From assembly GCA_963920665.1 (NCBI GenBank), contig OY987271.1, positions 13,457,350-13,521,349 of the forward strand: a DNA stretch of 64,000 nt, read 5' to 3'. This stretch comes from Straminergon stramineum. Lineage: Eukaryota; Streptophyta; Bryopsida; Hypnales; Calliergonaceae. Below, piece after piece: positions 38,030-49,685 of the stretch. The position numbers were made by a program, and so were the translations under genes. The first letter of the stretch is position 1. Each line of letters starts with the position of its first letter. A model generated the notes under the pieces. The model did not search any database, was not told where the DNA came from, and was given only the letters and a program-made list of their open reading frames with translations.

Positions 38030-38300
38030 GGGGTCCCCAGTGAGATGAACAGTGTTGCGTCTAGTCGGTTGGCGACGGCGGACGGCCTGAGCGGATGGCC
38101 AGGTGCGAGGTTGGTCGACGATGGTGGACAACCTGAACGGACAGCCAGATCTGCCATTTATGCAGACGGGATGGTCCAAGAGCGGCCCGCGGTCGAGATT
38201 GGCAGAGGGGAGGTCCGGTCGTGGTCTGGAGCGGACGAACAACTGCCCGACCGCCACCGAAGTGATCGGTCGACGCCCACGGCGGCGGACGTTTTTTAGG
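38030..38300. promoter_or_regulatory. GGACGG cluster upstream of the RING-H2 gene
   Basis: A GC-rich island with GCGGACGGCC, GTGGACAACC, GAACGGACAGCC, GAGCGGACG and GGCGGACG words. It ends about 250 bases before the open frame of the RING-H2 gene begins (38553). It shares its motif with the other clusters of the element. Confidence 0.6.
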
Positions 38301-38552
38301 TTTGGTGGCGAACGGGTATATTGGGGGAGGGGCTCCTCATTTGCTCTCACTTCTACTCTCCTCCGGTGCCAAGTTGGATGTGCTACTGTTGCTTTAAGTG
38401 TTAGTTGCTCCTATAGGGTGGAGAGTGAGGGTCCTTGAGCTTTTGTTACTATTGCTGATTTACACAGTCACTTATTTACACACATCTCACGGTACTCACG
38501 TGCCGTGGTACTATTTTTCGAAGGGCTCAAAAATTCAAATCATCCATCGTGA

Positions 38553-41500
38553 CTAATCAAGGTATTCCGTATTCCTACCAACGACGGGAGGACTTCAGGA
38601 GGTGAAAAAAAGAAAGGGACTAAAGTGAAGGGAGTCCCTCATAGGCTTCACTATGAGATTTTAGATGACCTGAACATCAAAGTGGAAAGCGGTTGGGAGG
38701 AGGAGGAAGTGGAATATTGGACCTTCAAAACATGCAAGAAGTATGTTAAAATGTACCACATTGACAAGTTGTGGCCTCGGGATTGCCACGTGGTGCATAC
38801 ACATGGTTTTTGTTGTAAGCCATGTAATTGCAACAATAAACATTTTGTGCATCGATCGGAGGAGGTGTGGTGGGCGCTATTTGGGGACAAGCCAAGGAGT
38901 AAGGGATGCATAAATTACAGTGTGGCGTCCATGGTGTATGTAGAACTCATTTTAAACCGCAAGGTAGATTGGAGCATTTATCCATCCAAGGTGGATTCTC
39001 CACTTTTATTGCAACCCAATCAAAAAGAGATTCTCGATCTGTACGATTCTGAGGCAGAATCAAGTGAACCAACGAAGACCCCAAAAATATTAAAAAATAC
39101 TACAACGCGTACAACAAATGTCTCCGAAGTTTTAGGTGATGCAGTACAATTAAGGCCCGCAGAAGTGGCACAACCTTGCACGGAAGTGAGCAATGTCTCC
39201 TCGAGAGGTGTGGATGGAGAGGTTTTTGTAACTTCTCCAACGTGCTTCACATCCACACCAAATGTGATAACATTAGGTGAACAAAGCATGGCTCCAAGCA
39301 AGGAAACTACAACAAATGAAACAACCTTGGGCGATCTAGACATGGCTGCAAACAAAGAAACACTGGTAGAAGAACGTGGGTCACCTTTTTCGCCGGATGG
39401 AGAGGTCAATGAGGAACAACTTGCAAGGTCCAATGCTACAATTGAGGGTTACATAGATAGTAAAGCTCTTGAGAGCTTGATGGAATATGCAACTCCGATT
39501 TCTCAGCTGCCAACGACGCCAAGGCGAAGCCAAACATTGAGCCCAATTCGAATGTTGAGTCCGCATCAAAAAGTAAGCCCGAGTCGAAGGTTGAGCCCAA
39601 GACAAATATTAAACGCAAGAACTAGAGGGCATCCACATTTGGCAACTTTAAGTTCGGCGCAATTGGAGATTCTTTGTTCCATACCCACCGCCAATCAATT
39701 GGAAAAGCTGTTAGAATGTTGTAGTCATTGGCGAGTACTAGCAAAACAACATCTTCATTCTAATCCCAAAAATGAGGCAGGCAACTCTAGTCAACCCGCA
39801 GGAAAAGGTGGCTAGGGTACTATTTCGCAAACCGCATACAGATTGAGATCTTTAGCTGAAATTATTCTTTGTGTTAGGGACATGGTAGAGGAATTTTCCA
39901 GAATGGCACCTGAATTGTTGACTGGTGCCTTGGCTTTTTGCAATTTCACCGAGAAAGTGGCACCAATTCTTGAAGGTGGTGTGATGAACTTAAAAAGTTT
40001 GATGGCCTTAGAGGAAGACATTCATTAGATGAAGATGAAGTGTGAGGACTTGGAAATGAAGTTGTAGATGTCGGAGAAAAACATGGAGCATGAACGTTGT
40101 AACAAGGTCATTCAAAGAAAGCGCATTGAAGAATTAGAGCTCGAAGTACAAGAGTTGAAGAAGGGTAGGCCTACCACGGACTTTGTGAACATTCCATTTG
40201 TGCAAGAAAGTCAAGAGAGCAATCAACTCTCTCTTCCTCTTGAGAAGGCAAAAGCAGTGGAGACGTCCATCATCTTGAATGTGGATGAGGTTGGGAATGA
40301 CAAGAAATGTGAAGAGGTAGTACGGACCATCATTCCTAATGTTTCCTGTACATTGCAGGATGCTTCGACGCAAACGAAAGGCAGTGAGGTGGAAGAGCTA
40401 GAGTTGAAATTAGATGAAGCAATTCAAGAGAAAATCCTTGTTGAGGTGGAGTTGGACCAATTTCAAAAAATCATGGGCATGGACGAATGCATGCCGAAGA
40501 GCGGATTAGAGTCTCGATGGTTGGCATGGGTACAGAAACTTCAAGACAAACCCTCTGTAGTATCTCGAGCAATGAAAGGGCTTATGAAATTGGCAATGAA
40601 GTCGGATGAAGAATGCAATGCCGTGGAGACCTCTTTGCTTTAGTTCAAGAAAGTGTTTGATAAACATCCAAGGGGTTCCACCGAAATTACATGTTGGGGG
40701 GACATGGATGACATGTTTGAGCGGTTGAACCATGCAAAGAAGGACGGTGTTCAACACATCGATTGGGCCTTGGAAGTAGAGGAAGGGTGGGTCCCTTACA
40801 ACACACTTTCAGCACACATCAAGGAGAAAGAGAAGACAGTAGTGCATGCTTGCGATCCAACCCCAAGAATCTTGAAGAGTCATTGTAGCCTTTGCCAAGG
40901 TCCTTTTGGCCCTGAAGGAGCCCTAACCATGGGCCAATGTCGCCATACTTTTCACGTGACATGCATCGTGAAAGCATCACTCATTCATTCGGTTTGTGCC
41001 GAGTGTCGTTCTCCTCTGAGCCCTCAGTTCTACAAAATGCTTGGGATCTTAGAAAATATGCCCCTCGGCCACGAATACAACCGATGGACCCTTCCTCTTG
41101 ATCAAGGGCCATACCAATTCCAGAATTTCTTGCATTGGAGGCAACCTCTCACATGGGATTCAATTGAATGCCGACATGGATTGTATGAGGAGTCTAGAGA
41201 GCCAGTGGATCCTTTCATGTGGATGACCGTCAACAGAGAGGTGGAGTTGCGGGCCCGGGATATTGAAGATGGCAAAGCTTGTGAATTGTTTTGTCGCAAT
41301 ATAGGGGGCCATTGGAGTGTACAACACAAGAAGTTTTTTCAGTTTCCTGACAAAGAAGTGCAAAAAGGGCCAAAAAAAACTTGGGTAGAGATGGAGCATG
41401 CTCAAGACTTCAATGAGCAATACAGGGCTTATAATCACACTTTGATTGGTAGAGCCTTTTTCTTGTCAAAGTTGGAAGAAGCTGCCAAAGCTCGTGCTCT

Positions 41501-41936
41501 TGTGGAAATAGGTGGGGAAACAACTACAGGGCATTCATTTGTGGAGGTAGCTAGGGCATTTGACAAGAGGATAGGTGACATCATAGTTGAATGGAGGGGG
41601 TTTCTATTCGCCGATTTTCGACCAATAGGGTTACCCATCCAAGTTGATGACGAACAGGTCAGTGTGTTTGTAGATCGAGTAGATGCTGCGTTGAGGGCCT
41701 TGAAGGTTGAAGAAGTAGATTTGTCTCCAAAGCAAACCTCAAAACGGAAGAGAGAGGATGACAATGACAATGACCACTCTCCGGAAACCAAACGACAGTT
41801 TTCAGCGGTTGACATGGAGGTTAGATTCGGAGGAAGTGTTGTCTATAGTCCTCGGCCAAATACTCGACGAATGAGTGCAAGACTTTTAGCTAAGGAGGGG
41901 CCATCTCACAATTTAGGAGAGAGTAGTGGTTCTTAA
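38553..41936 (+). pseudogene. RING-H2 cargo gene with the gene X N-terminal domain, four TAG stops
   Basis: A single plus-strand frame stays open from 38553 to TAA 41936 (about 1127 codons), interrupted only by TAG at 39813, 40026, 40065 and 40641. No ATG begins it cleanly. The N-terminus (GWEEEEVEYWTF, CKKYVKMYHIDKLW, NKHFVHRSEE) matches gene X. A Ser/Thr-rich linker with repeated SPxR/SPRQ words (39530-39610) follows, then coiled coil (40030-40480). At 40887-41010 lies a RING-H2 finger, C-x2-C-x14-C-x-H-x2-H-x2-C-x10-C-x2-C. The last 300 residues are unrecognised, with a basic segment (SKRKRED) near the end. RING-H2 proteins are usually ubiquitin ligases; here that role is inferred. Confidence 0.75.
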
Positions 41937-42089
41937 ATGTAAGAGAGGCTTTCCTTATTTTATTATGTTTAATAGTATAGAAGTATACCGAGTGTGGCTT
42001 GAATGTTATAAGGGTTGAGTCCTACTAGTAATTCATTGTACTCATGATGAATTTTGATTTGTTTTGAAGTTCTAAATATATCCAAATGT

Positions 42090-42091
<2 letters not shown>

Positions 42092-42168
<77 letters not shown>
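42092..42168. repeat. (TA)n microsatellite
   Basis: About 38 uninterrupted TA dinucleotides downstream of the RING-H2 gene. The Ile/Tyr-only frame across it is not a gene. Confidence 0.95.
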
Positions 42169-42169
<1 letters not shown>

Positions 42170-42364
42170 TTGAATGAATCATTTATTTTTCTTTCTTTTA
42201 AATTCATGCTATTATGATTTATGAAGGACACCTTTTTGTGAAGTATGTTATTTTCATGCTGATCTAGAAATTTTAAATTATAAGACCCTTTGACAAAACC
42301 ATAATTTTCTAAAATCTCCTAATTCCATCCATAAATCCATATTATTTCCCACCTCTCTTAAAGC

Positions 42365-42595
42365 ATTGAACGCGATCTACCCCGTGCGTCTGCTCGTCTG
42401 CACTAAACCAACCATCCGCCCAAGCTCCCGTCTACCCTAAACTAGCCGTCCGCCTGACCTCCCATCCGCAATTTCCATCCACCCGTCCGCCCGTCCTTGC
42501 GTCACTCCATCCGCGTGTCCGCATTGTCCATCCACCCGACACCCGTGTGCCCGACCGCCCGTTCGCAGTGAACGCGCCATCCGCCGCGAAATCAG
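42365..42595. promoter_or_regulatory. CCGTCC/GGACGG cluster upstream of the hAT transposase
   Basis: A GC-rich island holds GCCGTCCGCC, CCCATCCGC, CCGTCCGCCCGTCC, CCATCCGCG, GTCCGC and CCATCCGCC. It ends about 310 bases before the transposase start at 42905. It is the fourth gene-proximal cluster in the element. Confidence 0.62.
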
Positions 42596-45466
42596 CTGAT
42601 GTTGGATTGCACGTTCTGTGGATTCAAAAATGGTCTCCAACAATCATGCCAGTTTTGGAGACTATAATTGTAGGAAAGAAGTCATTTGAGAACACTCTTG
42701 AAAACTGAACGCTAAGATTTCCAAGGGCTAGGAGTTGCAATTTTGGTGTCCCTTGCTTGGTAATGTATAGTTCAGTGGACGGGAGAGCCTTGATTTTCAA
42801 GGCTTTGTGCACTCATTTTTTATTATATTTGGACATTGTTCATCCGATCTTCACATTTTGAATTTGATTCCAATATACGGAATTAAAATTTGTGACTTGT
42901 CACTATGAGCAAGGATTGGTTTGGTTGGTGTAGTACCCCATCAATCGCCAATCGGTAAGGTAAAGTGCAAGGCTTGCGACTCGGTGTTTGCCAAGAAGAT
43001 AAGCCGTATGTTGAGCCATTTAGGATATGAAGGCCCATCAGGTGTTCGTGATACAGGAGTGAGTCTTTGTTCGCAATTGACGCCGGATGTTCGAGTCCTA
43101 TTTCTTCAATCTAATGGGGCATTCCCGCGAAGACCGATCATTGACAATGTAGATGTTAGTAGCATGCGTATGGTCGGGAGCGATTTTTCAAATGAGAGGG
43201 ATATGGCGCGTTCTACTCAAGAGGACTCATGCGTAGCACTGGAAGAATTTGTTGGTGTAGGATCCAAAGTAAACCGAACTACAAAAACATCCAGTGATCG
43301 TGAGACTCTTAGGGGATCAAGTAGTAGACGTCAAAGACAAAGTAGTCTAGTGGATGGCTTTGAATCCGCAGCAAAATGCAATTTGAATGCAGTGTGGGCC
43401 AATTTCTTTTAAGTGGAAAACATACCATATGCTGTAGTGCAAAATACGGCATTTAAAAAAGCAGTGAAAAAAACAGCCGAGTACCATGGGCCCTACGGTC
43501 CACCATCGTATCATGATTTACACCATAAATTGCTTGACCAAGCAAAGATCGACATCAAGACAAAGCTTCATAGTAAGACCGAAGATAGCATTCGGAAGTT
43601 TGGAGCAACATTGTCTATTGATGGATGGAGCTCGGTTACCAATCAACCATTGATAAATGCCATGCTTGTATCTTTTGTGGGTGAGCAATTTCTAAGATCG
43701 GTGGATACAAGTGGAATCGAAAAGAATGCTCTTTTTTTGACCTCTGTCTTAGAAAAGTTTATAGAACAAGTAGGCCCCACAAATGTTGTGCAAGTGACTA
43801 CAGACAACACTCCTGTAAATCCGGCAGCATGGAATATGGTGTTGAGTAAATATCCACAAATTTTTTTTCAAGGTTGTATGGTGCTGTGAGCCCTTAAGTT
43901 GGCACTTGGAACTCAGGGTTTTCTTTTTTTTGGTTTTGTTAGTATTTTAGCATAATTATGTGCAAAAATGCATAAAAAGAGTGTCTGAGTGGTATTTGGT
44001 AGAAGTCCCTACCAATACAGTGCAGGGCCATTCTAGAAGTACAGAGTATATAAAATACTCAAATTTCATACCTCTAATGCCTAGTTGAGAGTTTGAGAGG
44101 TCGATTAAGTATTTCCGAGAGAATTAAGGGTTTGAGTGTTAGCCAATCCTAGTAGTTGTCCATGTTAAACTAAGTCTTACAATTGCATGTGACAAGCTGG
44201 CTAAGTCCATTTTAGGTCTAGAGAGTCTAGTATAGGTCACCATCCAATTCGTAAAGAATTTGGATTAGTAAGTTCTTATTTGCAGATAATTTATGGAAGA
44301 ATTATCCAATCTGCAAATAAAGTGATGGGAGAGCGACCGGAGGATGAAGAAAGGTGCTTTTACTCTAAAAGCATGCTAGGAGCCAACATTGGAGCCGGTT
44401 GTTCCAAGATTCTCCAATACAAGAATAATTTCCCCCTTGGGCGGAAATTAAAAGGGAATTGCTAATTTCAGCTTCCCTATGAACAGTGCAAAGTAAAATG
44501 TAATGTTGCACTTTGGTTTTGGGAGTTTCCTAGAAGCTACCCAAAAAGTTTCAGATTTTTCCGAAATAATTACAATGACTCCATGGGAAGTCAACTACCT
44601 TTGAATATGGTCGTAAATTCCTAGGAATTAACCATGTTGTGGTAAAATCCCACTAAAAATTAGGATAGTGTTTTGTGTGCTAATAAAGTGTTCCACAAAA
44701 TTTGAAGACATTCTGACATTCTGACATTCCTAAGTACCAGAATCGGCAACGACATTGGACTTTTGAAGAATTTACGACTTTACGGCGGGTTGATCAGCGT
44801 ACTAGGAGATGGCGGTGTCCAAATGACGTGAATGAGGGGTCTTTTCTTACTCCCACGAACCTTCTAAGTAACCCTAGCTAGATAGTTTCCTCAAAAAAAA
44901 CAAATTCCAAAAGTTAGAGTTTTCATTTTTCTTTGGAGTTACCGTAAGTGATTTTACGCTTACAAACGGCTGGGAAGAAGGGGGTAAGGGGTTCCCTGGG
45001 CGAATTTGGGTCTTCTACACACTATGGCGCAATTGTTTTTCAATTTCGAGTTGTTCCCTAGAAGATAGGAAGGGTCCAGCAATAGGTTTGATTTTCTTAG
45101 AGTAATTAGTGGTAATTCAAAGTTAATTTTGCAAATATCTTTTGGAAAATTGAAGATTGGATTTGGGTGAGATCTCTTTTCTTGTGTAACAATCCATCTT
45201 TTGTTTAAAGAAAGACAATTTAGAAATACTTTGGATTAATTAGTAAAATATCTAGGTTAATTAGGGTTATTTTCAAAATATCTTTGGGAAAAGATCTTGG
45301 ATTTGATTTAGCCAAGATTTATTAGCTAAATGGAGAGGGTTCTAGAGAATTCTTCCATTAAACAAAGATTATTTTGGAAGTACATTAGGGTAGTTCAGGA
45401 AATATCTCGAGATCAAAAGTAAATGTTTTTCCACCGACAACTTACCGGGGAGGGGCCTGGGGCGAG

Positions 45467-45473
45467 TATAAAA
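45467..45473 (+). promoter_or_regulatory. TATA box in solo-LTR copy B
   Basis: TATAAAA within GGCGAGTATAAAAGGCCC, identical in copy A, 1.58 kb from the element's 5' end. It would direct transcription rightward, in the same direction as the host transposase gene. Confidence 0.6.
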
Positions 45474-45888
45474 GGCCCTTCCCTCGAGGTTGTCGGTACC
45501 CTCATCCTTATAACCAACTTTTGATTTCGTTTCTCTCGTGCTACCAGCGTGGTCGGAGCACTGATCCAGGTCGAGATCCGACCTGATTTTCATTCTATTT
45601 CTTGATTTGCATACTGTGAAGGACGAGAGGGTCTCTTCAAAGTGATTTCTATTTGATTTCTTTGAGTTCTTGAGGCTAAGCCTCCATTTTCTTTGATTTG
45701 TGAGAGTTTTGGAAGGGAGAGACCTCCAAACTCTAATTTCGTTTAAGATTGCTTGAATACTAACAAATTGTGCTCATTACAATAGAATTTGTTGTTAATA
45801 GACTTAAGGCGGCGAAGCTTGATTTTGCCAAAAGTTTATTAAACCAACGTTTGCCCAAAATTCGTTGTATAACGGAGATTGGGACTTT

Positions 45889-46020
45889 AATTGCTAAAGT
45901 TCGGTTTAAACACTGTCATGCGTACCTCCTTTAGTGGTTAAACTTGGATACTTTGAAATTTTGAGGAATTAATCTTTAATGTTCAGTTAAACACTATCAT
46001 GTGTACCTCCTTTAAAGATT
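45889..46020 (+). repeat. Tandem hairpin pair in solo-LTR copy B
   Basis: Unit 1 (45889-45940) pairs GCTAAAG with CTTTAG around GGTTTAAACACTGTCATG. Unit 2 (45971-46020) pairs AATCTTTAA with TTAAAGATT around AGTTAAACACTATCATG. Both cores continue into YGTACCTCC. The pair lies about 0.42 kb downstream of the TATA box and is flanked by GGCGAAGCTT direct repeats at about 45819 and 46082. Copy A has the same arrangement. Confidence 0.65.
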
Positions 46021-49000
46021 AAAACTTTCGAAATACTATAATTTGACCATCAATACCGTATATGCCTAAGGTCGCCTCTGCACGGCGAAGCTTTGACTTT
46101 GAGATATTTGAAATTAACATTTGGTTCCAAGTATTAGAGAAATTTCTTTATTTGCATGCTTGGAAAAATGCTTTGCAGATGTAGTAATTAGGAACATTTG
46201 ATTTAGTGAGAAAGATTAGAGAAAAGTAGTCAAAATTCCTTAGTTTGAACTCTTGATAAAACCCTTAGTAGTAGTTAGAGAAAACCCAAAATTTAGCTTA
46301 GTTTTTTTCCTTTAGTTAGAGTTATTCCAAAATAGAGTCCTAATTAGATTAGAACACTTTGGTTTGTTAGTTTAAATTTATTCCAAAAATACCCAAAAAT
46401 TAGCTTGTTAGTTTAGAATTTAAAGAATTAGAAAATTTCCCCCAAATCCCCCAAAATTAGATTAATTTTAGTTAGAAAATGAATTAAGCATTTAAATTGA
46501 AAATTAGTATTAGATTAGTTAAAAACTTAAAATCAACATAATTAAAAAACATTCCAAAATTCAGAAATTAGAGCTAGAGAGACCAACACAAGAAATGAAC
46601 CAGGCGCATCAGGACTGTCATCACAAGCCAAGAAGGCAAGGACGATTGAGGTGCCAAGACAAGCCAAGGTGACGAATTTTCAACCAGTCACACCTTGCCA
46701 CGTGGCGAGACAAGGCCGATAGCTAGGAATATAAAGAGACTACAACCTGGGGATACCAAAAGGACGGGAAGCCAACTCAACCGAAGAGTAGACGAGGAGC
46801 CAGATCGATCCAAGAGCCGATAGGGAGTTAGCTCAACCCAGGAAGTGGCACGGAGCCCAGTTCAACCCAACAGACCGAGAAGAAAGACTTAAATCGTCTT
46901 AAAGTTGTGAAGGAAAATCAAAACAAAGGTTAAGGTAAGCTTTCCACTCACTCTAGAAAATTTCAATGGAATGAAATTAATTTTAAACACTCATCATCAA
47001 CCCATATCACTTTCAAAGAACTCTTGAGAAACATAAAATGCAACACAAATGAGAGAGTTGAAGAGTTGAAGGGAAAGGTTGGAGATGAAAGGAAGAAGAA
47101 GAATAAAAGGAATCTAAACAATTAATAAGGTAAGAATCTCTTGAATTTTATTTTATTCTCATTACTATTCATTAAATTGTTGGTTAGTCATTAATTAGGA
47201 TTCTTTAGGGATTAGAAGGCTAGGCTTTGGTTAGGTTTTGTTTTATTAGGCTTAATAAGACAAATAGATAAAGACAAAACGCCAACTAATATCTTTTGGA
47301 TGATTAGGAAATTACAAGATAATTAGGATTTATTAGATTTGATTTGATTTAGTGAATTTAAAAGGTTTTGAGGTATTAAAATAATTTCTAATTATTTTAA
47401 ATACAACCAAAATTAATTAAATCCCATAACCATTAGTAGGAAAAGAAAAATTGAAATTGAAATACAACCTTGAACGAGGATTAATTTCAAATGGCGTGAT
47501 GGATTAGCAAAATGGAGGATGGAGCGGGTTACTACGAAATCATTCATCTCGTGATCCTTGAGGACGGTACAATCGACCACTTCATGGGAAAGGTACGTTA
47601 AAATTCTTCATATTTAGTTTTTTTTTAATTTCAATTTGATTAAAATTTCACTTGATAGAATAAACCATTGAAAACTTTAGGAAAATTAGAAGGGAAAATT
47701 AACATTTAAAAATTAAAAATTATAATTGACTAAGAAGTAATTAATGAATGAAATTCAACTCGTTAGGCTTTTAAAATAAATTTCATTCATTAATAATTTT
47801 TTTGTTAGAAATTTAGTTTTTTTTTAGTGTCTTACCTTGTTGGAAAGGTAATTTCTGAGTTTCCATTTAAAAAAACATAAAACCCTAAAAATACTAATTT
47901 TAGAATAGAAAGTTTAGTTTACAATAGATTAGAAGATAATTAAAAAGAATTTCCAAAGAATCTTTAAGGAATTATTTAAATTAGGAATCAATTAGGGAAT
48001 CTTTCAAAGATTCTAGAACCTCTTTTCATTTAAAAAATACTTTAATTTTAAGTGAGAAAAGGTTGGATGAAGTTTGATCTTAATTTGGATGAAATTCTTT
48101 GATTATTGGTCAAATTAGGTTTAGTCTTAGAATTAGGTAACTAACATAATTAAAAACCTCAACCCTAAAATCTAGATTTATTTCGATTAGTTTTACTATT
48201 TTTAATGCATGGATGAAGGTTGTGATGTAGTTTAGGGATCAATATTTCATCCGTTCATCTCTTTTACTAGGAAGATCAGAATGTAACTTGCTTTATCATT
48301 CTAGAAAGGGAAAATTACATTCTACAAGTTAGGTTAGATTGATTTTAGTTTGAATTCGTCTTTTGATTAGTTATTTGATTAGTTATTTGATTTAATTAAC
48401 CCTAGTTCAAAAATTAGGATTTTAATGATTTAAGTTCAATTTGGATATTTAAAAACAAAGTGTCCATTGCTTGGAAGGCGCGAATTGAACTTAGATTAGA
48501 AACACCCTAAGGAAATTGATTTAACAGGCTGTTAGAACCTGTGTGCACGTTTTAACTCAAAGGGTGGAGTTTAAAACACTCACAAGTGCACGCCTTGAAT
48601 TTGTTGCTTCAAGATTGGGGGAAGCAAGAATGGTTGAAGGACCTAGTGGAAAAGGCTCAAACCGTTGTGAAGTTCTTCAGATTGCGGCATATGCTACTAG
48701 CTATATTTCAAAAGCACGAAACGAAGAATAGCTTATTGATGTCGGTGAAAAAAAGATTTGCCTCAAATTTCTTCATGATTTCTCGTTTGTTGAAGGTCAA
48801 GGCTGGATTGCAACAAAGTGTGGTGGATCCACAATGGGTAGAATATGTGCTCAAGTTACGGGACACGAAGAAGGCAAAATCTCGTACGGAGTCTCGGGAG
48901 GTGAAGAAGACAATTTTAGATGATCATTTTTGGGCCCGTGCTACTAATTTTCGAGAATTGATGGCTCCTATGGTGTTTGGTCTACATGATTTGGATGCGA

Positions 49001-49685
49001 AGACACCATGCATGGACAAGGTGTTGCACATTATGAGGAATTTAGAGAAGCATGTCTTCTCTTTACGAAAAGAGACCTTTGGTTTGTCCTCGGACTTAGC
49101 CATTTTTATCGAAAAGTCATTTGGTAAGTGACAGGAAATGGTAGAGACCAATCTACATTATACAGGAGCTCTTTTGAACCCTTACCTTCTTCACGATAAA
49201 GAACTAGCTGACGATCAAGATGCAACAGACGCATGCAAGCGCGTTATCAGGAAAATATGTCAACCGGGAACTTATCTTGACGTAGTGAAGGAGTTTGTAG
49301 CATTTCGACATCGAGATCCTCCATTCCACCACATGTTGGATCCAGCCGAGCAGAAATTATCGGCACATGCTTGGTGGGATTTTGAGGGTGCATGTGGCAA
49401 GCTCATTGCTCCAATTGCAAAGAGGAGTTTGGCCCAACCGGTGTCATCATCTTTATGTGAACGAAATTGGAGTAGCTACTCTTTTCTTTACAAAAAATCC
49501 CGGAACAAGTTGAAGCCATAGAGAGCAATCAATTTGGTGTACGTATACACCAATTCCAAAGTCATAGCCGCGTCGAAGGAGAAGGATGAAAAGAAGTGGT
49601 ACCATGACAACGTGGAGTCCGAAGATTTGGAAGGGCCTATCTCAGAAGACAAAGATGATGTATTGTATCTGATGATAGAGATGCT

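Larger units (their letters stand above)
43885..48584 (+). mobile_element. Solo-LTR-like element, copy B (4.7 kb), inserted in the transposase
   Basis: It begins TGTGAGCCCTTAAG and ends AAACACTCACA. The flanking 5-mers are GGTGC (43880-43884) and AGTGC (48585-48589), a target duplication with one mismatch. Removing the insert and one 5-mer joins the two parts of the DUF659 domain in frame, which fixes the boundaries independently. The sequence is the inverted partner of copy A at 18733-23332, about 90% alike over the first 170 bases by eye. No LTR pair, gag or pol is present. Confidence 0.75.
42905..49683 (+). pseudogene. hAT transposase (BED, DUF659, hATC), split by a nested insertion
   Basis: The part before the insertion spans 42905-43884 and the part after spans 48590-49683. 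An ATG at 42905 lies one frame off the main reading, so a small indel follows it. In order come a BED-type finger (CKACDSVF, SHLGYEG, LC), a DUF659 core with SIDGWSS and VTTDNTPV (the first two acidic residues of the hAT catalytic triad), then HALNLLLQDW after the insertion, and a hATC dimerisation domain (HAWWDFEGACGK, SSSLCERNWSSYSFLYKK, INLVYVYTN). Stops are TAA 43410, TGA 49129 (where Trp would fit) and TAG 49519 (where Gln would fit). The protein would have excised and moved the element. It is now dead. Confidence 0.85.

Noticed and set aside
28301..41936. Stop-codon reassignment (TAG read as an amino acid) as the reason for the TAG excess
   Set aside because: TGA and TAA also interrupt some of these frames, and the NLR gene is uninterrupted. 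Decay of methylated CAG explains the pattern without a new genetic code.
42025..42231. Open frame over the (TA)n run
   Set aside because: Its Ile/Tyr alternation is produced by the dinucleotide repeat itself.
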